DNA from: Euryarchaeota archaeon UBA258
GTDB taxonomy: Archaea > Thermoplasmatota > Poseidoniia > Poseidoniales > Poseidoniaceae
NCBI GenBank assembly: GCA_002502605.1
Contig: DAPR01000016.1
Location: forward strand, 1-11,076
Direction: 5' to 3'
DNA length: 11,076 nucleotides
Below the pieces are notes generated by a model that searched no databases, was not told where the DNA came from, and was given only the letters and a program-made list of their open reading frames with translations. Shown here one piece after another: positions 1-6,894 of the stretch; within the stretch, counting starts at the first letter, position 1, and each line of letters opens with the position of its first letter. Both the position numbers and the translations under genes were made by a program.

Positions 1-1653
1 GCTGTCACCTGAGAAATTCTTGATAGCAATGATGAGTGAAAGACGCTCTGGGAGGTTGCCTGGGAACCCTTCTGCACCGGGTGCTTCGCCGATCATGGTG
101 AATATTGCTGCGATTTCCTCTGTCGGCATCGTCCCAGATGGAAGACCGCGAATCCAACTTCGCGAATCGGTGATGTTACCGAACGGGCTGTCGCCTTCCG
201 GGATGTTTGAGCGGTCTTCGAAGTAATGCAGGTAGAGGTCAACCCCGACATCGGAATAGATTTCAACGGTGTCAAAGGTGTTTTGGCCCACGTTGTCGTT
301 CCTCAATGTGATGTCCACTTCTTCGGGAAGCCGGGTCTGCCCCTTCTCAGGATGGAAGCCGACATCGATGTAGGCGGTCTCAAGTATCGGTGCAGCGGTT
401 CCGCTGCCGTACCCATCAAAGCGAATGAATCCGACACCGACCCCTAATCCACACTTGTGATCGTCGCTTCGGGCAAGGTGATCGGCGATTGGATCGAAGT
501 AAGATTCATCCTCGCAATCGGTTTGTCTGTTGTCACCTGGCGCATCTGGATTTGAAACACGAATTGCGTATGGGGCGGAGATGGATGTGAGGCTCAGGTC
601 GCTGGAACTGATGGTCCCCCCAAGCAGGCCAGAAATGAAGCCGAGGGTGTTTGTCACAAGCGTATTGACTGCAAAAGCCATGCGTTGAAGGCCAACTGAA
701 GTGGTGTATTGGTGCGGAGGTTGTGTGAACTGTGTGTCAATGACGACCGCATAGGATTCCGAGTCCTCCAAAGTCAGATCAAAGGCAAGACCCTTCATCA
801 GGCTGACTTGTAGGTGAGAAAGATCGTCCCAAAGCGGATCGTTTTGATCCAATGCGGTAACGGACCATTGGAAGGTTGGTCGAACCCATAATTCCTTGAT
901 GCATGGAACCGTTACCGCCGGGATACCCGGTCCCGGGCTTGGCGTGATCTCGCAGTCACCCACGTCGATTCCGAATCCATCGTCTTGAGTAATGAGTCCT
1001 TGAATGGTCAGGCCAACCGAAAGATCGTCTCCGCCGTCGCCATCGATATCGATGTAATTGTTGAACAGAACCAAGTCGGTACCAACCAGCAATTCGCCAG
1101 TGAAGGTGCCATTTTGCCAAGCCTCGAACGACGGGCCGTTGTTGCGTGATGAGAAGTTCACATAGATGGCATAGGTGTTGATACCGATGCCCAATGGGTT
1201 GTTGAGGCCCAAAGAATTCACTGAAAAGAGGGTCTCAAAGAGATTGTAAGGCCACCCATCTGGCTGGGTTGATGTGTCGATGAGAAATTCATACGGGCGA
1301 GGGTGGTCGACTTCGAACGGGGAACTGTCGCGCAGTGAAACGTTGTCCAAGTAGGCACTTGCTTCACTCAAAGCATCGTTCTCGTTGAGCGGGCGAGCGT
1401 TCAAGTCCACAGCGTTGAGTGCGAGAAGGGCTTCTTCTGTCGCCAGTTCGCTTTCTCCGCTTTCGGTTCTCGAGTTGAGGGTCTCTTCCAACGCATCCAG
1501 AACGCCAAAGTCGTCGCGTGTCACTGACAAATCTGCTTCAACAGGTGTTGCGATGGACGCAAACATGAGCACAACGAGGAACACCGCCATGCGTCGAGGG
1601 TCCCGTTTCTGAGGCAAACCGACCCGTAGTACACGAACGGCAACCTCATCCAT
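1..1653 (-). CDS. Exported beta-rich surface protein of unknown function, 3' end beyond the left edge
   Basis: I translated the minus strand from 1653 to base 1 and found 551 consecutive codons with no stop, so the gene continues past the window. An in-frame TGA at 1693-1695 bounds it upstream. Three starts are possible: GTG 1674, ATG 1653 and ATG 1590. I prefer 1653 because it gives a basic n-region (QKRDPRR) before the hydrophobic stretch MAVFLVVLMFASIA and the cleavage-like end TPVEA (residues 22-40). Starting at 1590 would leave no positive charge ahead of the hydrophobic core. The mature part is acidic and rich in Asn, Thr, Gly and aromatic residues, typical of secreted beta-sheet proteins. 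It has an aspartate-rich IDIDGDGGDD segment at about 201-210 (possible calcium site) and four cysteines at 234, 251, 380 and 401 that could form two disulfides. I do not recognise a family. It follows the PKD-domain gene on the same strand after an 81-bp gap. Confidence 0.82.
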   Translation of the reverse strand, partial: MDEVAVRVLRVGLPQKRDPRRMAVFLVVLMFASIATPVEADLSVTRDDFGVLDALEETLNSRTESGESELATEEALLALNAVDLNARPLNENDALSEASAYLDNVSLRDSSPFEVDHPRPYEFLIDTSTQPDGWPYNLFETLFSVNSLGLNNPLGIGINTYAIYVNFSSRNNGPSFEAWQNGTFTGELLVGTDLVLFNNYIDIDGDGGDDLSVGLTIQGLITQDDGFGIDVGDCEITPSPGPGIPAVTVPCIKELWVRPTFQWSVTALDQNDPLWDDLSHLQVSLMKGLAFDLTLEDSESYAVVIDTQFTQPPHQYTTSVGLQRMAFAVNTLVTNTLGFISGLLGGTISSSDLSLTSISAPYAIRVSNPDAPGDNRQTDCEDESYFDPIADHLARSDDHKCGLGVGVGFIRFDGYGSGTAAPILETAYIDVGFHPEKGQTRLPEEVDITLRNDNVGQNTFDTVEIYSDVGVDLYLHYFEDRSNIPEGDSPFGNITDSRSWIRGLPSGTMPTEEIAAIFTMIGEAPGAEGFPGNLPERLSLIIAIKNFSGDS

Positions 1654-1670
1654 GCTCCAAGGAGGAAGGG

Positions 1671-1680
1671 CCACTATGAG
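1671..1680 (-). promoter_or_regulatory. Possible weak TATA-like element for the exported protein at 1-1653
   Basis: The minus strand reads CTCATAGTGG here, centred about 22-23 bp before the ATG at 1653. The spacing is near what a leaderless archaeal transcript needs, but the box is GC-interrupted and weak. Co-transcription with the upstream PKD gene is equally possible. Confidence 0.2.
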
Positions 1681-1681
1681 A

Positions 1682-1700
1682 ACCCATCCCCTTCATGGGT
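1682..1700. terminator. Short inverted repeat between the PKD gene and the exported-protein gene
   Basis: ACCCAT (1682-1687) pairs with ATGGGT (1695-1700) across a 7-nt loop. It lies 35 bp past the stop of the PKD-domain gene and just upstream of the next start. The stem has only 6 bp and no clear T-tract, so it may be a weak terminator, an mRNA hairpin or chance. Confidence 0.22.
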
Positions 1701-1734
1701 CGTTTCTAAGAGAATCCGGCGTGCCAAACCAAGG

Positions 1735-4188
1735 TCAAGCCTGAGCGATGTTGTCGGTGTTGCACGCAGGGCAGGCGACAATCGCTTTAGGGACGCCGTC
1801 TGGCAAAGTGACCGCATACTTGTGGCCGCATGAGGTGCAGGTAAGATGGGTGAGACCGTCGCTCTTTGGAGGCTCAGGCGTGGGTGCTTCCACCTCGGGT
1901 TCAGCGGGTTGTGTAGGGCGGGTCGATGGCAATTGCACCCCACCGCTCTTGACCACTGTTTGTGGCGCCTCAGCGGGCATCAAATCATCGGCCACGGAAG
2001 CCATTTGGGTGGTCGGAGAAGGCTCGTTGCGTGGTTCTTGATCATTCAGCAGAGCCAAGGCATCGGCAGCCGCGGCTTGGCTTCCAGCGCTAAAGGCTGG
2101 AGCTGCTGTTGGTGGCGCAAAGGCCGACATGACCGGGGCTGATTGCGTTGACCCGTAGATTGACTCAAGTTCTGCTGCTTTGGATTGCTCTTCTTGGACT
2201 GCCCCAGAAGTAACATCGCCCATATCAAGGCCAGCCAGCACCACGGCGGACGCAAAGAGAGGTGTTTTACGTGCATCGATCACATGAGCGATGTGTGCCT
2301 TTGCTTCTGCTGCGTTTAATCCACGGCCAATGAGCAATTCCACCGCAAGCCCGTGTTGCCACCGACGATGACCTACAAGGGCGATGCCCATGGTGAGTGT
2401 ACCGATAAACAGCACCACCAACAGCATGCCTGCGATGCTTCCCTCTTCCGCAGGTTCGCCAATCTTAATCGAAAATGCGTGGCTGTCGGAATTGTTCGAG
2501 GGGTCAAAGACAGTAACGACAACGGTGTATGTGCCTGGTTGCTTGAAGGTGAGATCTGCGCTGCTTCCAATGCGATCGGGATCGTCGCGTTCATCGCCAT
2601 TCCCATCGCTGTCAAGTTCCGGATTCAAATCCCAATGGTAGCGGAGCGCAATTGAAGAATCAAACGGATCGTTTGCCGTCACTGAGCACTTCAACGCTTG
2701 ATCAATCATACCGCTTGAAGGCAAGACGTTCAAACTGCTTTGCTGAAGGACAGGGAGCGTAGCGTCAACAACGACGACCGTGGTGCTGGCGCTGTTTGTG
2801 TTGCCAGACGAGTCGGTCACGGTGAGCACAACCTCGTGCGAACCGATGGTCTGCCATGAGACCAAAATTGAGTTGTTTTGGCCGTATAGAGTACCGTCAA
2901 GGGTCCATGCGCACAATGAGACTTCGTGGTCATCACTGCTGCTGTCACAATTGAGCGTTAATGCATCATTGACAAGCAAACGCCAGCCGCCTGCATTGGG
3001 TTGGCCATTTCCACCGATCCGTGCCACAGGTTCGACCACGTCGTTGACGTCAATCGATGCCGTGGTTGAAGCCATTTCCCCGGTTGGAGAAACGACCCAA
3101 AGCGTCACTGTTCGCTCGCCGGGCGTGGCCCAACTGGCCGTTGCCTCCCAACCGGTGGCATCAGCGTCGTTGTTGGCGGTTCCATCGTTATCCGAGTCGA
3201 CCGATGCATCAAAGTCCCATAGGGCTGAATCGATTTGATTGAGGCGGTTTGGTGTTGACATCGCATCGAAAGCCACCGATGCTCCGATTGTTGTCGAGCC
3301 GTTCGCGTCGGTGTTGATGATTGGATTCAAGGTCGGTGCAAGTTCAACTCGAACGGTCATTCGAACGTCAACTGTCCCATCTGCCCCCCCAACAGGCGTG
3401 TCTGTGTTATCGGCAATGAGCACCAGAACTTCGCCGTCCAGTTCGTTTGGCACAATCCAAGAAAAGGAGGATGAACCTTGCACGGATTGAAGGGAGGCTC
3501 CAGTGATCGAAAGGGTCCCGACGCCACCCGAGGTGTAGAGGTCGTTCATGTTCTGAGTTTGGAGGTAAACATCGCCTTGACCCTCGAGCGACCATGCAGT
3601 GACGACCACGGTGGTGCCAGCATCAAGACGCAAATCGTCGCCTGAAAGAAGGGTCGAGTAACTGTCAGCCTCCATTCCAATGAGGTCATGGAACGGAGTC
3701 CAATAGGCCTCATCGATTGCATTGACGCTTAGACTCGCTCGGCTGTCGTTCCCGCCTGAGTCACCCAAGCCTTGGTCGCCGTCATGGTCGAGGTTATCGA
3801 GGACAATGTACCAGGTCTTTTGTGAAATTGAGGATGGAACCTTCCAATGGAAGGAGAACGAACCAAGGGCCGATTCTGTAGAAGGCACTGGTTCGAAAGA
3901 AGTACGGTAGGATTGGCCCAAATCATAGGGCTGAATGGTGTTTTGATCAAAGACAAGGACGTCCATTGCATCGTCGATGATGTTGATGTTGATGTCAAAC
4001 ACATCGCCAGGCATCAAAACGCCGAGCGACACTTTGACGCACTCGCCATCCGAGATTGCATCAGAACTGGAAAATGCAGCAACCGTGGTCTCCGTGCAGT
4101 TTGGAGCGGCCCGGCCGGAATCTGCGAATGCAGATGGAGGCACCAAGAGCATGATGAACAGCATAGCCACACAAACAGAGGAACGCAT
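1735..4188 (-). CDS. Membrane-anchored PKD-domain surface protein with C-terminal zinc ribbon
   Basis: The 817-residue product starts with a signal peptide (MRSSVCVAMLFIMLLVPPSAFA, cleavage near residue 22). ATG 4188 is chosen because the earlier in-frame starts (4311, 4251) lie inside tRNase Z and would bury the signal peptide. Two N-terminal beta domains (about 50-160 and 180-282) look like diverged copies: each has a SFSFHWKVP/SSFSWIVP strand followed by a VLDN/IADN turn, somewhat like emp24/GOLD domains (inference). Three PKD-type domains follow (about 288-381, 385-475, 479-577), with aspartate-rich loops DSDNDGTANND and DSDGNGDERDD that could bind calcium. One membrane helix lies at about 584-606, followed by a basic GHRRW stop-transfer segment. 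A low-complexity Ala/Pro/Glu tail leads to a zinc ribbon with Cys 784, 787, 806 and 809. PKD domains usually mediate extracellular adhesion or protein contact, while the ribbon should be cytoplasmic. The start is 46 bp after the tRNase Z stop; a very weak ATTCAAGT box lies about 26 bp upstream. Confidence 0.88.
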   Translation of the reverse strand: MRSSVCVAMLFIMLLVPPSAFADSGRAAPNCTETTVAAFSSSDAISDGECVKVSLGVLMPGDVFDININIIDDAMDVLVFDQNTIQPYDLGQSYRTSFEPVPSTESALGSFSFHWKVPSSISQKTWYIVLDNLDHDGDQGLGDSGGNDSRASLSVNAIDEAYWTPFHDLIGMEADSYSTLLSGDDLRLDAGTTVVVTAWSLEGQGDVYLQTQNMNDLYTSGGVGTLSITGASLQSVQGSSSFSWIVPNELDGEVLVLIADNTDTPVGGADGTVDVRMTVRVELAPTLNPIINTDANGSTTIGASVAFDAMSTPNRLNQIDSALWDFDASVDSDNDGTANNDADATGWEATASWATPGERTVTLWVVSPTGEMASTTASIDVNDVVEPVARIGGNGQPNAGGWRLLVNDALTLNCDSSSDDHEVSLCAWTLDGTLYGQNNSILVSWQTIGSHEVVLTVTDSSGNTNSASTTVVVVDATLPVLQQSSLNVLPSSGMIDQALKCSVTANDPFDSSIALRYHWDLNPELDSDGNGDERDDPDRIGSSADLTFKQPGTYTVVVTVFDPSNNSDSHAFSIKIGEPAEEGSIAGMLLVVLFIGTLTMGIALVGHRRWQHGLAVELLIGRGLNAAEAKAHIAHVIDARKTPLFASAVVLAGLDMGDVTSGAVQEEQSKAAELESIYGSTQSAPVMSAFAPPTAAPAFSAGSQAAAADALALLNDQEPRNEPSPTTQMASVADDLMPAEAPQTVVKSGGVQLPSTRPTQPAEPEVEAPTPEPPKSDGLTHLTCTSCGHKYAVTLPDGVPKAIVACPACNTDNIAQA

Positions 4189-4234
4189 GGCCTGCTGTTG
4201 TTCATCGCCCACTTGAATGATGTGGAAGAATGAG

Positions 4235-5371
4235 TCAGGCAGCCCAGCCATCGCCCGTCCATGACAGATGCGTCGTTTGGCCGCTTGAACCCAAGAGAAT
4301 TCGGTCGCCATCCTTTGCTACTGAGATGGTCAAACCGTTGTTTGCATCTTCCTCGGTCGCTTCATCCAAAGGCACAGTTGGGTCCTTGATTCGCGCACTG
4401 AAGTGGGTTAACACCAGATGGTTAGCCCCACACGAAAGTGCGGTTCTCGCAGCCCCGGTTGCGGTGGAGTGCAAGTGTTCAGTGGCGTGATCTTTGGTGT
4501 CGTCCAAAAAGGTCGCCTCATGAATGAGGACGTCCACTGCACTCAATGCTGTGATCCCCGGGGCTTGTTCGGCTGTATCGCCTGAAACCACCAAACGCCT
4601 AGGTTCGATTGCTGCTGAACGGAATGAGGATGCCGCAAGTGACTCACCGTTGGCGAGGGTGATGTCTCTGCCCTGACCCAATTCTGTTTGTTGTGCAGTC
4701 GTGAGTCGAAGTTCAGCTGCTTTGAGCCGGTTGAACTTGCCTGCTTTTTCTTTGGTTTCAAACATCCAAGCGCAGGACGGAACCGTGTGCGTGGTGGCCA
4801 ATGGAACGATGTTGACATGACGCCAGCCTTGCGGTTGTGGCAAGGAAGAAATCCGAGCAGCCGTTTGTGAAATTGGGTCAAGTTCAATCCATGAGTCCGA
4901 CTGAACATCACCAAGAATCCAACGAACTTCGTAGCCTAATTGGGTGCTTGTTGCACCGAGCGAATGCCATGATTGCATTTGACGGGCGAGTTCTGCTGGA
5001 GGTGCTGACTCTGGAATCACCCTGCCATCTGCGAGGGCGTCAAGCACCTCAGTTGATGTTGGCCCAACAATGAGCAGGGGCCGTGTGCGTCGGTCCAAAG
5101 ACATGGTTTGCAACCAAGGTAAGAGCCCCCATGTGTGGTCGAGATGACCGTGGGTAAGGCACACCACATCAATCCGTGCCGCCCTCAAGGAACCGGTCGG
5201 TGTGTGAAGTTTCAATCGCTTACGCTGTTGAGCGTAGCGGATCTGAAAACCCTCGCCTGCATCGATGACAGCAATGCCATCTTCGCACGAGAGGAGGCTC
5301 CCGCTGACATCACGAGCACCTGCGGGCCGAGCAGAGGCGGTCCCAAGAATGTGGAGTTCCAACCAAATCAC
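4235..5371 (-). CDS. rnz: Ribonuclease Z (tRNA 3'-processing endonuclease)
   Basis: This 378-residue metallo-beta-lactamase-fold nuclease should cut tRNA precursors just after the discriminator base to remove the 3' trailer. The family signature is complete: an N-terminal ILGTASARP strand, the zinc motif THGHLDH (His74, His76, Asp78, His79), the THTVPS motif with His195, SGDT with Asp265, HEATF (284-288), HSTA with His301 and the terminal LTHFSAR with His323. The middle segment GKFNRLKAAELRL, followed by a GRDITLANGES turn, also matches the conserved post-exosite region. The length is somewhat above the common short form (about 300-330), with the excess between residues 115 and 185. The start is GTG at 5371, as no suitable ATG exists before the first conserved strand. 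The gene begins 4 nt after the PRC-barrel stop, with a GAGG just before the GTG, so the two are very likely co-transcribed. Confidence 0.95.
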   Translation of the reverse strand: MIWLELHILGTASARPAGARDVSGSLLSCEDGIAVIDAGEGFQIRYAQQRKRLKLHTPTGSLRAARIDVVCLTHGHLDHTWGLLPWLQTMSLDRRTRPLLIVGPTSTEVLDALADGRVIPESAPPAELARQMQSWHSLGATSTQLGYEVRWILGDVQSDSWIELDPISQTAARISSLPQPQGWRHVNIVPLATTHTVPSCAWMFETKEKAGKFNRLKAAELRLTTAQQTELGQGRDITLANGESLAASSFRSAAIEPRRLVVSGDTAEQAPGITALSAVDVLIHEATFLDDTKDHATEHLHSTATGAARTALSCGANHLVLTHFSARIKDPTVPLDEATEEDANNGLTISVAKDGDRILLGSSGQTTHLSWTGDGWAA

Positions 5372-5375
5372 GTCC

Positions 5376-5636
5376 TCAAGAGTTCATCGGTATTGGCGTT
5401 GGGGGGAACCACCGCAGCAGCACAATTTGATCCACCGCACGAATCCAACGCCATGGAATGGCAATGTGAACAGAGCCCTCAACAAGAGCTTCATCAGGAT
5501 CTCGAACAAAAAGATGAGTGCATTGCAACCCATTGGCATCAACGACGGCGTCGTGAACAACACCCAAGCGGCGTCCGTCTGGCAAGAACACCTCGAGACC
5601 CGTCAAGCGGGAAACTGTGTCTTCACCTCGAACCAT
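5376..5636 (-). CDS. Small PRC-barrel domain protein
   Basis: The 86-residue product is a stand-alone PRC-barrel: an opening TVSRLTGLEVFLPDGRRLG strand pair, the typical GVVHDAVVD turn, then HIAIPWRWIRAVDQIVLL, which matches the conserved 'I P...I..V.D.IIL' strand. PRC-barrel domains occur in RimM (ribosome maturation) and in free-standing archaeal proteins thought to bind RNA or ribosomal partners. A specific role for this one is unknown. An in-frame GTG at 5666 would add ten residues, but it lies only a few bases from the putative TATA box at 5671-5678, so ATG 5636 is preferred. It is the first gene of a two-gene unit with tRNase Z, 4 nt apart, which hints at an RNA-processing or ribosome-linked role (inference from context). 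Confidence 0.85.
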   Translation of the reverse strand: MVRGEDTVSRLTGLEVFLPDGRRLGVVHDAVVDANGLQCTHLFVRDPDEALVEGSVHIAIPWRWIRAVDQIVLLRWFPPTPIPMNS

Positions 5637-5670
5637 GGTTGAGCCTCGTATCTGCGAAGAGGGCACGGGC

Positions 5671-5678
5671 GATAAATC
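5671..5678 (-). promoter_or_regulatory. Putative TATA box of the PRC-barrel/tRNase Z unit
   Basis: The minus strand reads GATTTATC, a good match to archaeal TATA boxes. It is centred about 38 bp before the ATG at 5636, which predicts a leader of roughly 10-15 nt. It lies just after the hairpin that ends the eL15 gene and argues against the upstream GTG start at 5666. Confidence 0.45.
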
Positions 5679-5686
5679 AAACCCGA

Positions 5687-5716
5687 GTCAAAATGAAATC
5701 GGCGCTGTTGAGCGCC
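5687..5716 (-). terminator. Hairpin plus T-rich stretch after the eL15 gene
   Basis: On the minus strand GGCGCT (5716-5711) pairs perfectly with AGCGCC (5706-5701) around a CAAC loop. It is followed by GATTTCATTTT, a T-rich run. It sits about 30 bp past the eL15 stop and ahead of the next TATA box, as expected for a transcription end. Archaea often terminate on T-tracts alone, so the stem may be supplementary. Confidence 0.42.
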
Positions 5717-5745
5717 TGTTGCAGGAAACAGCGAAGAGAACTGCT

Positions 5746-6348
5746 TCACTTGCCGCGGTTGAGGTTTGCCTTGAGCGAAGGTCGCAACTTCTCTGCGCCC
5801 TTCCCCTTCTTGTGCAATCCACGTCCACGCTTTCCGGCGGAGGTCTTGCCTCGGTAAGCTCGTCCACGGTGGGACTTGTTTCCGTTGGCTCCACAGAACA
5901 CACCGAGTTGCTTATCCTTGATGATAGCAGGGTGGTGTGTGTCGATCATGATGACTTCGTAGAACTTGTGCTTACCGTCCTGGCCAACCCAGTACGAGTT
6001 GAGAACTTCGAGGTTAGGGAAGTGACGTGCAACACGCTCTTCGGCCATGCGCTGTGTGTTCTTGGCCATGGTGATCTTCTTGATACCGGCCTTGGATGGC
6101 TTACGCTTCATGTGAATCTTGCCCTTTCGCAATCCACCACGGCGGATGCGGGTGCGGATGAGAACGACGCCTTGCTTGGCTTTGTATCCGAGTGAGCGTG
6201 CTGCGTCCAAGCGAGTTGGTCGCTCGATGCGGCAGTTGACAGGCTCGCGTCGCCACTGGGCCATGCGAGTTTGCCTGTACATGTGAGGCAGTGCGTCATT
6301 TGGACGCTTCCATGTTTGACGAACGTGTTGGTACAATCCTTGAGCCAT
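5746..6348 (-). CDS. rpl15e: Large-subunit ribosomal protein eL15 (L15e)
   Basis: This 200-residue, very basic protein is a 23S rRNA-binding component of the archaeal 50S subunit. Recognition is direct: the N-terminus MAQGLYQHVRQTWKRP, a LDAARSLGYKAKQGVVLIRT segment, the arginine/glycine-rich RIRRGGLRKGK stretch, the central EERVARHFPNLEVLNSYWVG block and the basic glycine-rich C-terminus (HRGRAYRGKTSAGKRGRGL) are all typical. The length is within a few residues of other archaeal versions. An in-frame GTG at 6357 would add MFI, but the ATG at 6348 gives the canonical MAQGLYQ start. It is flanked by its own apparent promoter and a terminator-like hairpin, so it is probably transcribed alone. 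No SBDS, RNase P or exosome gene is adjacent within the window. Confidence 0.97.
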   Translation of the reverse strand: MAQGLYQHVRQTWKRPNDALPHMYRQTRMAQWRREPVNCRIERPTRLDAARSLGYKAKQGVVLIRTRIRRGGLRKGKIHMKRKPSKAGIKKITMAKNTQRMAEERVARHFPNLEVLNSYWVGQDGKHKFYEVIMIDTHHPAIIKDKQLGVFCGANGNKSHRGRAYRGKTSAGKRGRGLHKKGKGAEKLRPSLKANLNRGK

Positions 6349-6390
6349 GATGAACACCTACGCTTCTCAGCATCCTGCCGACAAAACTCC

Positions 6391-6400
6391 CCTTTATGAG
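6391..6400 (-). promoter_or_regulatory. Possible TATA-like element for eL15
   Basis: The minus strand reads CTCATAAAGG, the most A/T-rich candidate in the 121-bp gap before eL15. It is centred about 47 bp before the ATG, which would leave a leader of roughly 20 nt, unlike the leaderless spacing seen elsewhere in the window. The rest of the gap shows no RNA gene or repeat. Confidence 0.3.
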
Positions 6401-6469
6401 CCTGTCCACGCGACCGTTGGATGTGAATTTGGCTAAAACGCGTACTGCTGAGGGGAATAGCGACTCCTT

Positions 6470-6844
6470 TTATGGCTCGGTGAGAAGGCCTTCAGCCTGA
6501 ATCCCACGCCATCCGCCCCAGAGTGAAAACGCATTGCTAAAGCCCATTTCTTGCAGAGAACGAGCGGCGATGGCGCTGCGGAAGCCCCCGCCACAATAAA
6601 GCACCATTCGAGTGGCGTCACTCACGTCGTGCTTCTCAATGTCCCGTTCCAAGACCCCTTTTCCGATGTGAACTGACCCAACCAAATGACCTGCTTCGTA
6701 CTCATGGCGTTCGCGAACATCAATGACCATCAATGGCGCTCCATCCTCAAGCATCACCCGAAGTTCCGCAGCCTCGCATTCTTGGATTTTTGATCTCGCC
6801 TGTTCGACAATTTCGAGAAACTTTGGACTGTGGTTCTTGGCCAT
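6470..6844 (-). CDS. Single-domain rhodanese-like protein
   Basis: The 124-residue product is a cytoplasmic single rhodanese domain with an N-terminal helix of about 25 residues (KFLEIVEQARSKIQECEAAEL). The family marks are present: VIDVRERHEYEAGH (40-53), GSVHIGKG, and the active-site loop Cys84-GGGF-Arg89, which would carry a persulfide, followed by SAIAARSLQEMGF and the terminal LWGGWRGI. Such proteins transfer sulfane sulfur, for example in tRNA thiolation, cyanide detoxification or cofactor assembly. The physiological acceptor cannot be read from the sequence. An in-frame GTG at 6886 would extend it by 14 residues across the divergent promoter palindrome, so ATG 6844 (MAKNHSPKF) is preferred. 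It is divergent from the SpoU-family methyltransferase gene. Confidence 0.92.
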   Translation of the reverse strand: MAKNHSPKFLEIVEQARSKIQECEAAELRVMLEDGAPLMVIDVRERHEYEAGHLVGSVHIGKGVLERDIEKHDVSDATRMVLYCGGGFRSAIAARSLQEMGFSNAFSLWGGWRGIQAEGLLTEP

Positions 6845-6864
6845 GAACCTGCGAGTTCGGATAC

Positions 6865-6874
6865 CCTCATGAGG
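6865..6874. promoter_or_regulatory. Palindromic element midway between two divergent start codons
   Basis: CCTCATGAGG is a perfect 10-bp palindrome. Its centre (6869.5) is exactly 25.5 bp from the A of the rhodanese ATG (6844) and 25.5 bp from the A of the methyltransferase ATG (6895). That is the distance at which an archaeal TATA/TBP site sits from a leaderless start, so it may serve both genes. Outer bases TTC (6856-6858) and GAA (6881-6883) extend the dyad partly. The core is not a typical A/T-rich TATA box, so it could instead be a shared operator. Confidence 0.38.
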
Positions 6875-6894
6875 ACTACGGAACACCCTCCTGC

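Noticed and set aside
2780..3238. Plus-strand open frame of 152 codons inside the PKD protein gene
   Set aside because: It is a serine/valine-rich antisense shadow of the PKD repeats with no promoter or independent motif.
4189..4311. Longer start of the PKD protein at 4311
   Set aside because: It would overlap the tRNase Z gene and place 41 residues before a clear signal peptide.
5135..5857. Plus-strand open frame of 240 codons
   Set aside because: It lies antisense across tRNase Z, the PRC-barrel gene and the end of eL15, crosses two gene boundaries, and has a composition typical of a reversed coding frame with no recognisable motif.
5617..6195. Plus-strand open frame of 192 codons
   Set aside because: It is antisense to the unmistakable eL15 gene, and its valine/leucine-rich translation is what an arginine/lysine-rich gene gives in reverse.
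6845..6886. Upstream GTG start extending the rhodanese by 14 residues
   Set aside because: It would put coding sequence over the divergent promoter palindrome and adds residues foreign to the family.
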